This document shows positions 23,941 to 35,671 of a stretch of DNA of 64,000 nt, piece by piece. Made by a program: the position numbers and the translations under genes. The DNA is from Sipunculus nudus (lineage: Eukaryota; Annelida; Sipuncula; Golfingiida; Sipunculidae), in NCBI GenBank assembly GCA_026874595.1, contig CM049312.1:28983456-29047455 (forward strand), in the 5' to 3' direction. Below the pieces are notes generated by a model. That model saw only the letters and a program-made list of their open reading frames with translations, made no database searches and had not been told where the DNA came from. Within the stretch, counting starts at the first letter, position 1. Every line of letters begins with the position of its first letter.

Positions 23941-25726
23941 GTCTTATAGTTGGGGCTTGACAAAGAGGGAAAAAAGCTTACTTTAAGATGTCAGTGAAAA
24001 AATAAATTTACAAGCTCAGCCTGGATATCTTGAATGTTGGAAGACTGTGGCACAAATCCCTGGTTAAAAGGCAGGCGTCATGCACAGAGACATTTTCCGG
24101 AAACCACGTTTCCACACACACATGGCAAAGCCTATTTCAGTGTTTCTTTAAGCATGCAGAAATATGCATATATTTCCTATCGAAAAGGAATCTCCAGACT
24201 TGATCTGGTGCACTTGCACTATACCATACAACCAATTGAGCATTCTCTGAGTTAAGCTAAGTCTCCCACCACATTAAACCTGTGCTGTATTTTAGTGGTT
24301 TACTATATTCATTGTAAGTTGTAACCACAGGACAATGTGATCCAAGGCATGTTACTGTAGCTTTAAGCTTGAATCAACTGTTGGTGGAATGGAATAAGGT
24401 CAACTTGGCAGCCATTGGTTTATCACAGTCTGTAAGGCCATTGCCAGATACATTTCTCATGATGACACAAAAATTCCATCTAAAGCATTCTAATGCTTTC
24501 CCTTAAATTTTAATTATTATATTCAGCAATCATCTTGTTGTATAGTGACAAACATGCTTACTACTTGCAAAAACTGCACAATTCCTTATAGGTTAAGCTT
24601 TTGCAATCTTCACCTTTCCAGTATTTTGTGAGAGTTTCATTTTCACCATCTGACAATCAAAAAGACCTATAACCATTATTATATGAATTGTATCAAATAT
24701 GTGCACAGTCACAAAATCTTACTAATTAATAATATTGTTTGTTAATGGCACACTGAGACAATAGGAAAGATCTTATGTATAAAATATCAATCACTGAACA
24801 TATACAACCTATTTAAATGTTCTATATGATCCATTTTCTATGTCACTCTTTTACGTGTCATATTTGCTTCTTATGGGATCTCTTTTTTATGGTTTTATTT
24901 TTGTGTTAAATCCCCTTTCGCAAATAAAGCAAATTTGAAACCCTCCAAAAAGAAAATGCAACAACAGTATGTCCATTCATATTGTGCCTAAAACTGCCTG
25001 GACATATAACTTACTTCTGCCTTCAGTTTCATATTTCAATATAAATCTGGAATTTTTCGGTCCCTAAATATCACTCAGTATTAGGTTTACGATTTAGTTT
25101 CCAAAAGTGACACAAAAGCTACCTTCTTTTGGGTTAACACTAAAAGACTCCTACTTATAAATGCTCTGAATGCAGCATGTGATCTCCCATCACCTTCAAA
25201 TGCACACAATGTTAGTTATGGGAGGATACTATTGGTTTGGCCACCAGGTGGCTTATTGATAAAACACCAAGCAAACGGAACACATCCTGTAGAATCTGAT
25301 TGGCTCAGCAGGGAAATTCAAGATGAGGGCTCAAGTGCGGAGAAAGTTGTCCAACACAAAACCAATGAATTTTCAAAAGGCATGCATACCCCCATAGCTG
25401 TTGTCTGCTAATTTTGGTCCAGTTATCAGCATGGTCGCTTTTGTTACATTTACAATGCAAAAGGATTGAACAAGAGCCTCGCTTCTGAGCCTAAGATTGC
25501 TTCATATTATAACTTTTATTAAATTAGGTGTAACAAGTATGATCTTTCTTTGTCCGCAGAACCGACCAGAAAACTTAATGTCTGTCAGTCATCACCTAAA
25601 TGGACCCGAAACAAACAAGAGCTCAAACATCTGCCAAGGATTAAAATATTTTAGAAGAAGATGATAGTGTAAAATTAGTCCAATCATATCATGATTTATG
25701 ATATGTTTTAGACAGTCTTTGAAATA
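23941..25726. other. Unassigned intergenic sequence
   Basis: No gene or repeat end recognised on either strand. Confidence 0.4.
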
Positions 25727-25903
25727 CAGTAAAACCTCACCTAAAGACAACCCAAGTTTAGAGACTACCTCAAAATAATGACCACTTGTTCTCAGTCCTG
25801 AAACTATTTTGCTCTTTAAAAAAAACTCGGTTAGATGACAACCTCCAAAATGCAACCACTGTATCAAGGTATCATTAATGGTTGTAATTTCAAGGTTTAA
25901 CTG
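25727..25903. mobile_element. pogo/Tigger-type MITE, 177 bp
   Basis: The ends are CAGTAAAACCTCACC and, as reverse complement of the right end, CAGTTAAACCTTGAAA, flanked on both sides by TA. CAGT(N)AAACC-type TIRs with TA target duplication are typical of the pogo/Tigger branch of Tc1/mariner. No transposase is present. Confidence 0.65.
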
Positions 25904-27180
25904 TATAATTTTAGGACCTTCTCAGACTTTAAACCGTACTCCTGATCACAATATCTTGTACAAGACTCCAGCCAAGTACACAGTGAACAATAACCTTTGG
26001 TGGTTAGCTGTAATCTAAACAGTTCATAAATAAGCTAACAAAGACATGCTTTGTTATGCATTATGAGCTAACAGATAGAAAAAGTATGATTTTTTTTATT
26101 TGAGGAGCTTTCAGATAAATTACTGCAAAAAACTGGATGTTTGTTTGTTATCTAGATTTTCTGCTATCTGCACATGATACCTTTAATAAAATTAGATCTA
26201 AAACAGTATGAAACATGAAATGAAGCTTTGAGGGCAGGTACAAATTTCTCTCACTTCTGTTAAATCAAAATATAATTATTATACTATTTATAGCTTTACA
26301 AATTATCAATTAATTAGTATCATATATATTGGCAGAATTTATTCAATTTTGTTCCAATATGTCATAACAGCATATTTAATATTTCCTGAAATCAAAGCAA
26401 TTATATTTAGCTAATTTGTAAACCGAGTTAGAGTACTTATCAAATTGGAGTGATATTAAGGCTGGAATCTTCAAAATGGACCAGAAAAATGTTATTTTGA
26501 AACAACACTCAAATCATTCTCCCAGCACTATTTCAAAATAACAATGAACACACAAACTGGAGAGAAACTGACAGTGACACCCACCAAAAATTGGCATGTC
26601 ACCAAACCATCTCAGGCATATGGGACCAAAAAAAATCATGTTTTCCTTGTAAAAGTACCTAGTATTTGAGTTTGATGTTGTAATAACTTTTATGTTATTT
26701 CAATAAACAATGTTCAAACATGTGAAACATCCCAGTGAGTGTACCTTTTGTATGGTTTTGCCATTTTAATTATCTCACTGCATATTCAAAACACGTGACA
26801 ATATGCCCCGCCCCCAACCTGTCATCAGAACCTGTCAGTTCTTGATGTCAACAGGAAGGCTGTTCAAATTTTAAGCTCATAGCTCCAAGGGATATGATGA
26901 AAACTGTGTTAACGAGGAGCTCATTTATCTATACATTATAAATACTCCTGGGAATCTGTGTAAATATGTTGTTTTATAGCAAGAAGTAAAGTCATTGACG
27001 GTGAACAGTTTCAACAGCTGCACCGCCTGGACACGTTTGCGTATTGAGCAACCTGCCGCTTGGCGGAAGCGTGTTATTTTGAACTGTTGTTTTGAGGAAT
27101 ATTCCCGAAATACACTTTGACTTGTCTAATGAAGGCTGAGACCATGGGATTAGAATATTTATAAATGCCTGGACCTAAGG
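25904..27180. other. Unassigned, possible downstream part of a minus-strand gene
   Basis: No exon could be placed with confidence. A GC-box-like CCCCGCCCCC lies near 26803. If the minus-strand exon at 27298-27435 is real, later exons of that gene should lie here or further left; I found none with a good acceptor in phase. Confidence 0.35.
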
Positions 27181-27297
27181 ATAAAACTAACCGTTTGGCC
27201 AACTGACAGCACGAAGGGTTACTGTGCCCGATGTCAAGGACCCGTCGTGTTCACATTCACTGGTCTGGAATGCGGCACGAAACATTAACGCAATTAC

Positions 27298-27435
27298 CTG
27301 TTCTGGAGACCAGTTTTTCGGTATTATGGAATCGTAAATATTCAGGAACTGTTCCTCGTCTTCGTGTCTCAATGCTGAGCCCAGTAAAAAAGAGTATTTT
27401 GCACTTTCAGTTGAAGTTTCATCACAAAATTCCAT
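27298..27435 (-). CDS. Candidate first coding exon, unknown protein
   Basis: 46 codons from an ATG to CAG|GTAATT, a good splice donor in phase 0. The peptide is acidic and soluble-looking (starts MEFCDETSTES, ends PKNWSPEQ), with no signal peptide or membrane segment. Codon use is even and there is no repeat similarity, unlike most open frames in the window. Upstream on the same strand, CAAAATGGCCG just before the ATG resembles a YY1-type site near a start of transcription; it also contains an alternative ATG in another frame. The frame stays open past the donor to 27187, so an unspliced 82-aa product is the alternative. I do not recognise the family and could not place exon 2. Confidence 0.35.
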
Positions 27436-27499
27436 GTTGCTGTCCGGCCATTTTGAATAATTTCCAAAGTGTTGTCATGCTACCAGACGAGATCTCGTG

Positions 27500-27872
27500 C
27501 CGCAGTCCTCGCGCAAGGGGACCATTCATTAAATGCATTTCGTTTATTTCAATATCCTTTTAAAAATTAAATAATTTAATAAAAAAATTGCGGAGATTCT
27601 GATACTCGCACGATCTTAACGCATATTACGGCTTTATTAATGTTTTAACTTTTCCACTTTTTACACGAACTTCAATACAAATCCTTAGTTTTTTTTTTCA
27701 CTGCAAGTGCTTGGTGTGAAATGTTTTCAGTGTATGGTGCGCACAGACTGAGAATATCACTATTTAAAGATTTTAACCTCACAATAATCAACGATTTTGA
27801 ATGTTATACATTTCTTATGTTAATTTAAATCAGCAATAATGAAATGATCTCACTGAATTATTATTATTATTA

Positions 27873-27913
<41 letters not shown>

Positions 27914-29240
27914 GTTTTTATAATTATTATATATAATAAATATATATTTAAATATTGCCAGTTATATACTCTATTATCACAGGTAAATATAAAGTATGGA
28001 AATAAAGGGCCTAAATATTTTATTATTTATTTATTTTCAAGGGATGCACACACACACACATATATATAATTAAATTATAATTAAGTGTTTATCAAATTTA
28101 TGCAAAATCCATGTATAATTATGCCAGCATCAACTATACTTAACATTATGCTGAGGGATGCCAACATGGCATTGAACATTATTGCCCCTTAAGAAAAAAA
28201 TATGAAGAACACCTTTTTCAATATAATTCAAAAGTATTTCCAACGTATTTTAATATATGAAACAAATCCTGATGTTCTTCATTTAATCAAGAGATAGTTT
28301 TGGAACAAAATGGAAATCCAAATAGTTGATGCATGCATGCAATATGTCCCGTGAATTGAGTCTTCAGTAAACCGCCTTTCGTTGAGAGTATAACCACTAG
28401 GTGTCAGCACACACTGACTATGATAGACACCACTCACAAAACACATTGCCCATAGATGGCAGCAGCCCATGTGTCACAATTTTTCGAGTTGTTTCCTCTG
28501 GTACATGTAAAATTGCTGCAAGGGTGTTATGAACATTCAAATTTGGCCTTAGAAATTGGTTATATGTAATGAATATGAATATGATTATTAATAAATCAAT
28601 TAAAATGTACACACACACGTTACCATGTATGTACTAAAATGTCAGCACCATTAAAAAAAATACAATATACACACGATTAAATACTGATTATAAAAATGTC
28701 CAATCGACTGTTACATGAAAGTGATAAATATAAAATAATCAATTTGCCCGCAATTATAAAAAATCGCATTAAACATTTTCACATAATTCCATGAAGCACT
28801 GCAAATGGGCTATTTTCTAAATGTATTGTGCTCTTTCCATGGATCACATAGAGTTTGTGTAGTTTTGAAAAATCGAATTTTAAAATTGAATTTCCTTTTT
28901 ATGAGTGATATCTGGTAAGCAGGGTTGTATCCAAAGACGTTTAAAGTCTACACTTAGGCTATTTAAAAAAAATTGTTAATCTTTTAAGCTTATGCTACTA
29001 TTAATTAATTAAGATTCCTTTTATGCGAGTTTGTTACGCGTGTCCCGGTGAAGAGTACATTTCAGGCTACGTCATATCTGTCGATCACTGTGTCTTTTAT
29101 ATAGCCGCGAAATAATATTTTTTTTTATTATGTCTACTGAAAATGATAAAAATGAAAAAAAAATCATTATATTTTACAAGCCTAGATGCTGTATCTCATT
29201 AGTTGTAAGAAATAACATGTAGGCCTATTAGGCATGTTTT
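27500..29240. other. AT-rich stretch with (TTA)n microsatellite
   Basis: An ATT/TTA tract lies at about 27857-27914. A short CA/TA run is near 28050. No gene is supported; the open frames at 28279-28618 have no features. Confidence 0.5.
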
Positions 29241-29246
29241 TTTCAG

Positions 29247-29486
29247 TGTATGAAAAAAGGTTACAATGACTTGGACATTCATGCATGGACAATTAATATT
29301 TCAAACAATAAGAATGACCTTCAGGCTCAGTGGGAAAAGAGCAGAGTGACAATATACTTTGCATACAAAAGCGCAAATAGCCATATTTGCCGTTTACACG
29401 CGACTTTCGACTTAATTGGGTCTGAAACTCCAGGTGACTTCAAGCCCATGCACAAACAACAAACGTATGTAATATTAGACTACTAA
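29247..29486 (+). CDS. Possible terminal exon, unknown protein
   Basis: A polypyrimidine tract and AG (TTTTTTTCAG) precede an open frame that begins with Met-Lys-Lys-Gly-Tyr and ends ...TYVILDY-stop, about 79 codons. The composition is protein-like (several Trp, Tyr, Cys, His; mixed charge) and no low-complexity or repeat match is seen. There is no convincing promoter or upstream exon in phase, and no AATAAA close by. It could be the last exon of a gene whose other exons I cannot see, or a chance frame. Confidence 0.25.
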   Translation, partial: CMKKGYNDLDIHAWTINISNNKNDLQAQWEKSRVTIYFAYKSANSHICRLHATFDLIGSETPGDFKPMHKQQTYVILDY

Positions 29487-30002
29487 TATTTATATAACCT
29501 TGCTGGGGTTATATCAATCTAAAATTTGCAGATTAATTATGAGAAATTTTCAGTTTAAAAGATAGAACTAGTTTTCTTCTTTGGACATTAGAATGGAGAC
29601 CTAAGACTACCACCACAAAACAAGCCATGAAAACGAAGCATGTAGCCCTGTATACGGTAAACTACTGTTAAGGAATATGGGGCTCCAGTTCCCTATGAAG
29701 CTTCAATGTTAGATAGCTGCGGATGGAGAAAACCTACACTTCTTCTATATTAATTATTAATTGAGATATTAATTAAGACTACGTCATACTCACTGATTTA
29801 CTGAATTGCCACCCCTACTTTTTGGTAAGATCAATTTTTAGTTAACGAATGCCAACATCTGTCTCGTATATATAAGTCGTAGGCAATCGATATATTCGTA
29901 GAGGTAAGGGGTATTATATATAATGTTACGGAACCTAATATCAACAGATTACGTATGCGTGATGAACATAAATTTTGTAATGGTGAAAAAAAAATCAGAT
30001 TC
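29487..30002. other. Unassigned
   Basis: No feature recognised. Confidence 0.4.
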
Positions 30003-30718
30003 TGTAACACAAGGCAGCGTGAAATGTCTAGGGGAATGAATAAAGAATGTCAGTGGTTTTTTGTTAACAAATAACTATAATTTATTCTTAAAACAACCCT
30101 AACATTACAATACACTAAATCAATACAATCACACAGTAAAATAAACAAAGTGCACAGTACCTGGATACCACCACTGTCACAGCGAGAAGTCCTTTAAAAT
30201 ATAGAAGCCGGATGAAAAGTTCACAAAAATTCTCTCGGAGAATAACAGTCCAATGTAAAGTTCTTGTAACAATCCAGAAAGTAAACTGAAGACCAAATAA
30301 GATTCGTCACAAAATCCAGAAGAAAATCTGAAGAAAATCTATAATTGTCGCACTTATCGGAATAGGTCCCATAAACTGACATACACGCTTCTGTGTCCGC
30401 TGGGATATTCTCTCACCTCTCTCCCGGCTCTAAAACACGGCCTCTATTTATAACCTTTCCTCCGAAAACTCTAGAAAACTCCTTTTCAAGAACAATCCAT
30501 AATACACAGTACACACGCTCAAAGAACATACTAGAACAGGAACGCTGTGTATCTAGGGTTCAACCAATGCGGATTAAACCGAGTCTGCAACATCCGGCCA
30601 GGCGAGGCCGCTACAACACGAGCTACGCGTGGCAGACAAACAAAATGCCAAGAACATCCGTATGCACAATAAAACAATCATCTGTAAGACTGCACACAAT
30701 AAAAGGGCACCCATAACA
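30003..30718 (-). mobile_element. Putative solo LTR of a retrotransposon
   Basis: Read on the minus strand it starts TGTTATGGG and ends TTGTGTTACA (TG...CA). It has a TATA box (GTTATAAATAGAGG, about 30440-30457) some 270 bp in and an AATAAA-type signal (about 30081-30086) near the 3' side: the U3-R-U5 order of an LTR. No gag, pol or primer-binding site adjoins it, so it would be a solo LTR. I see no matching target duplication, so the exact ends are uncertain. An alternative is an unrelated promoter-bearing repeat. Confidence 0.4.
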
Positions 30719-31434
30719 ATAATACAATAATCATTGTTTTGTACATTTGAACCATTTACAGAACTGAAACACGCTTTTTTTATTCTCCATAAAAAGAGGT
30801 AAAATTCCACTTATTTTACTTCGACAGGTAGTTACACCCAGCTCGCACTTTAATTTTAGTTCCAGAGTCCTATATATATTTTTTTGGTAAGCGTAAACTA
30901 GGATAAATTATTGACTTTTCCCAATGTATGTTTTAGCAACTTGAGGTGAAATTTACATGGTGTTTTTTTTAAGAGCAGCAACAACTAGCGCCATCTTGCA
31001 TCTGCATAAGATATATTATCTACAATATTGAGTAGCTGGTATTATTTTCTCTTTCAGATGGCGCCTCTGTGAAAAGAGCCAGATTCGATGGAAGACAACC
31101 AATTTTTATTTTACCTGTACTTTATTATATGCACACATATGGATGCGCTCCATGGATGGTCTCAGCGTTCAATCTGAAAAAAAAAGTGTCTGAGAAATGA
31201 ACCTTTAATTTTTGGGCTAATATCAATTTTATTTTATGTGTAACGATAAAAATAGGAGACAGACATATTCTAACTTTGTATACCTTTACGAAACGTTTTA
31301 CATTAAAACATTCAATGGGCATTGATTATGAACGTCTTCAATCCTTTCATACTTTCGTAAACATATATAAATTAATTACAATTTTTTTTATGAAGCTTTG
31401 CAATCGTCACAGCAATGCGCTCGATTTTCATATA
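30719..31434. other. Unassigned
   Basis: No gene supported. TTTCTCTTTCAG at about 31050 is a good-looking acceptor, but the sequence that follows could not be joined to anything. Confidence 0.35.
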
Positions 31435-32363
31435 CAGTCGAACCCCATTAATCCGGCATTTGGTAATCCGGCATTCTGCGTAAATTGGCATTTTCCTTGA
31501 AGAAGGATTTCCCTCCAGACACCATTATATTTTTAGATCCTAAATCGGCATTTTAAGCGTTATCCGGCTGCGGCACCAATGCTGAGAACCTACTTCCCTA
31601 ATTACGGTAAACGGTGTCCGCTTAATCCGGCCCGCCTCAGTGACCTCCAAGCTGATTAACAACAAAGGGCTCATTGCTGGTCATGCACAAGTCCGTCGTT
31701 AGGCAGAGCAAACAGACTCGCGGTTTCGTAGTGAACATGTAATAAATTAGCCATAAATTAATCATTGTTTGGTCGGCCAAACCCGGCATTTTACCAAACA
31801 GCCCCTCTGTCTCTGCCGGATACTGCCGAGCTATCCTGTTTGTGGCTCAGCTGCCAATCGAAAACACGTTGACCGGGAAAGAATATCACGCTGTAGATGC
31901 CTCAGTTCCCAAAGGTAACGTGCTGATTGACAGTTGGACACGGGCATTTTGGATCTTGTTTCGACCGGAAAAAAAGAGATCAAGATGATGACGACGAGTG
32001 TGACTTGAACTCGATCAGTGAGCAACCACCTACAGCTAAAATTGCAAGAGAGGTTCTGTGCGATCTGGTCAAGCACGTAGGGAAAAATCTCCAATTTCAG
32101 CCAGCTTGATTTGCTGTTTATTTCGTGACATGTTCTCTAGACTTAATGCAGTAAAATACATTTTGAACAATCTTTGATGGATAAAATTACTCCTTTTAAA
32201 TTACATATATCATTTTAAATTTCATATTTAAGATACAGCAAGCATTGCTCTTCCCAGGATACAGTGTATTCTGATTGGGATGTCCTTAATACGGTATCCG
32301 GCAAAATGCGTGATCTGGCAAATTTTTAAATCCCCAAATGAGCCGGATTAAAGGATTGGACTG
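31435..32363. mobile_element. pogo/Tigger-like element with decayed interior
   Basis: Left end CAGTCGAACCCCATTAATCCGG. The right end in reverse complement is CAGTCCAATCCTTTAATCCGG. Both are flanked by TA. The motif TAATCCGGC recurs inside both ends, so the TIR is a long, repeated one. Near 31920-32107 a short plus-strand frame (DSWTRAFW..., then an acidic DDDE stretch and AKIAREVLCDLVKHV) could be the broken C-terminal part of a pogo-type transposase. No intact transposase is present. Confidence 0.6.
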
Positions 32364-34060
32364 TAGTAGATAACAGTAGATAACAGTATACATTTTAATT
32401 ACATTTAAGAACTGCACAAACTTCTAATCAAGCGTCCCCAGTATGCGTAAAAAATACAACTTAAAAGGCAGAAATATATAAGTTGTTGAAGGCTAAGAAA
32501 CCAGGGTCAGCTGAGACAAAGGCCTTTTTTAATGCTGATCCAGTTGATCTGAACCTGTATAGAAAACATGCATATTGACAATGAAATGTGAATGGAAATA
32601 TGGCAAAAAATATATAATCATTACAGAAATATAATAGAATGATCGAAACTTCGTACCAGAGTAATTATAAGGTAATTATCCATGATGAGTTATCTCTGAA
32701 ATTCAATTACATATAATTATTCGACTATGGGCATAAAATCAGTAATTCATTCTGTAACGAAAACAAAACTTTATTTTAAAATTGCACAAATACAGAATTA
32801 CAATTGGACATTTGCACTTATAACTGCACAAATAGGGGCAACTGCACGTAAAAATATTTCCTGGTAGATAAAAAGTTATCAACGTTTTTGTATTCATGAT
32901 CAAATTGAATTTGGGTCTCACAAAGTCTCGTAGCCGAATGAGCCGTTAGCTGAAATCAGCACTGTTGTTGTGCACAATCTGAAATAGAGGTTCTAAGTGT
33001 TCAACCAAGTGAAATGCTCTTAGCCTATAAAATATACGTTATATCACATAAAATATACCTGACCTCCAAAGGCATCACGTGGGGTTCGGAGCGCCATCTT
33101 GTGTCTGTGTAAGAGACCAGAATCATACATCTCACCATAAACTTGGATTCCTCGCCCTCTGTTGCTTTAAAACTAGCCGTGATCTTATATTCTGGCTTGG
33201 CACCACACGCGGCAGTCTATTTTTATCCAACCATACGCTGCTATAATAGCTGGTAGTCTTAGCCCAGACTTTTATTTCTCACTTTTTACATGGTATGATA
33301 ACTTATCATTCATTAAAGTCATAGTTAAGATCATACGTCAGTGGTCTAAATGAAACAAGAGCCCTAAGAGTCTTGGAAACCTGGCTAAGATATAAGCCAG
33401 CAATAGCGAAAACTATACCAGGAGCATCCATGATATTACCTTAGATCTGTAGAAGTTGTACTCTGCTTATATGTACTGCCTGCAGATAAAAATTACCTAT
33501 ATATAACCCCGCTATTGAAAATAATGTTTTCTCGGCAACAATGCACCTGCATACATGCACTTGCAATGGACACATCACATGTTTCTTGAGTTTGGAAATG
33601 GGCGCTACATAGTTTATTGAAAGATAATACAGGAACTATAGTGTATCTTTGGTCTAGTGATTGTGCAAAATAACAAAGTATATATATGCAAGTTCAAACA
33701 GGGAATTTTAATTTTCATTCAGTAGAAGTGTTCCAAATTAAAATGCATTTTATTTGCCTTAAATTATCATTAAAGACGAGTTATATCTTTGAGTCTAAAT
33801 GACGAATTCTATTCTAAAAAGCGGATCTTAGAAAGGGAAAAGAGGGGACTCAACAGCTTGGACTAGGGAAACAACATAAGGATGCCGGGAGTGCTTAACA
33901 CTCGCATGCAGAGGTAGCGCAGAAACAATGCGCGATGCAAAACCTGGCGCTGCTTTTGCGGAAAACAAGCACGTCATTCTATTACCCAGATCTGGAGCTA
34001 GAAAAAGAGGCTGCCCCTTCTAAATCCGCCCCTTTTTCCTGTTAGAGCAATCAATAATCC
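32364..34060. other. Unassigned
   Basis: No gene or repeat end supported on either strand. Confidence 0.4.
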
Positions 34061-34062
34061 CA

Positions 34063-34275
34063 CTCGTCCACTCGACAACTATAAATAACTTCACCCTATT
34101 CGTCCACTCAATAACTCGATAACGTCATCCTATTCGTCAACTCGATATTTCATTAACTTCATCCACTTCGTCCACTCGATAACTCGATAACTTCATCCAG
34201 TTCGTCCACTCGATAACTCGATAACTTCATCCTATTTGTCCACTCGATAACTCGATAACTTCATAATATCGATTA
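34063..34275 (+). repeat. Minisatellite, about 39-bp unit
   Basis: About five units built on TCGTCCACTCGATAACTCGA and TAACTTCATCC, degenerate at the left and nearly identical over the last two to three units. Confidence 0.8.
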
Positions 34276-34590
34276 CAGCAACTCTCCTTGCTACCGAAAA
34301 AAAACAGACATCTGTGTTAAAAATAAAAACTTGATCTTGATCTTGATGGCATGTTTATCTATCATATATCTTTTTCATATTTCATCACAATAGAAACAAG
34401 GGCCAGATATATTCCTTGTAAGGACTTAAATAATATCTTGAAAGAACATAAATGTTCCACAATTGCTGCAAACATTGTAAAAATATAAAGCAGAACAGTG
34501 CACATACTGTCGAATACTATTTGCCTTTAAGACTCGACCATTAAAAGGTTTATATATAATATGACTATTTTGAATTAATTGTGAATTAAC

Positions 34591-34598
<8 letters not shown>

Positions 34599-34652
<54 letters not shown>
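34599..34652. repeat. (AT)n microsatellite
   Basis: More than 25 AT units in a row. Confidence 0.95.
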
Positions 34653-34656
<4 letters not shown>

Positions 34657-35540
34657 CACATTCAACAGAATGTTTGCAAAATGAGTCACTTTGATGTGAG
34701 TGATAGATGAAATCCAATTATTTACTCGACCATGGGCATAAACTAAAAATGTTAGAACGGCACCATGCAATCAAGAATTACAACTGCACACTTCCATATA
34801 TATCTGCATAAACAAGGATCAAATATAAGTTATACCCTAGAGTAACGTTTATACACAGAAAATAAGTACGTCAAAATAAGGTCGCAGAGAACAAACAACC
34901 TGAACGCCCCTTAATGTTTCAGTTTTGTATCATGCAAGTCACTCCTTAAATCACCTGGAAAGCGTTTGAAATTTTTATTCGTTTACGAGGAACACTGAAA
35001 CTTTTTAAGCAGCAGCAGTCACTTGCAAGGGGAAAATGATGGCCCTTGAACGAACCGAACTTGAACATAATAGCAATATTTTATCTTAACTATTATGTAG
35101 AAGTATATTCAGTAATTAAAATTGTTCCCCGTGTCAGATGCCTCAAGTTTGCTCCGGAAATCAGAGAAGCGAATAAAATATGCAAAAAGAGTCCTTGATT
35201 CGACGTTTATATAACACACGTCCAGTGGGACTGGTAACTGGACAGGCGAATACGTGGTCAATATGGAGGTCAGACCCTGCCAATACGCCTGGGTAGATCA
35301 GGTTTTGTAGAATAGACATGAAATTTCATTATGAACGCGCAATCGTGGGCTTCTTCACGTTTTGTACTAAAATCAAGATAGCTTAAGTGCATATCTGAGT
35401 GTTCTTATATTTTGCCAAAAACATGTTGATCAATTCAGGGTGGGTTGGACATGTTCTCAATTTTGCACACACCAATATATGTAATGTTAGCCAAGGCATA
35501 ATATACATTTGTATTTATTACACGCCTGGTTAAGAATTTC
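34653..35540. other. Unassigned upstream region of the peptide gene
   Basis: No exon recognised. This is the natural place for distal control elements of the gene that starts at 35617. Confidence 0.35.
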
Positions 35541-35546
35541 CATTGG

Positions 35547-35553
35547 TATAAAT
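35547..35553 (+). promoter_or_regulatory. TATA box of the secreted-peptide gene
   Basis: TATAAAT, 70 bp before the ATG at 35617. A start of transcription about 30 bp downstream would give a 5' UTR of roughly 40 nt. Confidence 0.55.
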
Positions 35554-35616
35554 GAAAGTTGAGATTCTATCAATACGGCATTAAGTACTTGTTTTTAATA
35601 TGCACAAGACGCAAAC

Positions 35617-35671
35617 ATGCAGAAATTTTTTACATTTCTCTTGATCGTTGGAATCCTGAGTTTCAGCAAAG
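35617..35671 (+). CDS. Exon 1 of the secreted-peptide gene (signal peptide)
   Basis: 18 codons plus one base, ending AAAG|GTAAGT. The same exon length (55 nt), the same phase and a related sequence, extending a little into the intron, are found at 42144-42198 and 42577-42631. Confidence 0.7.
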
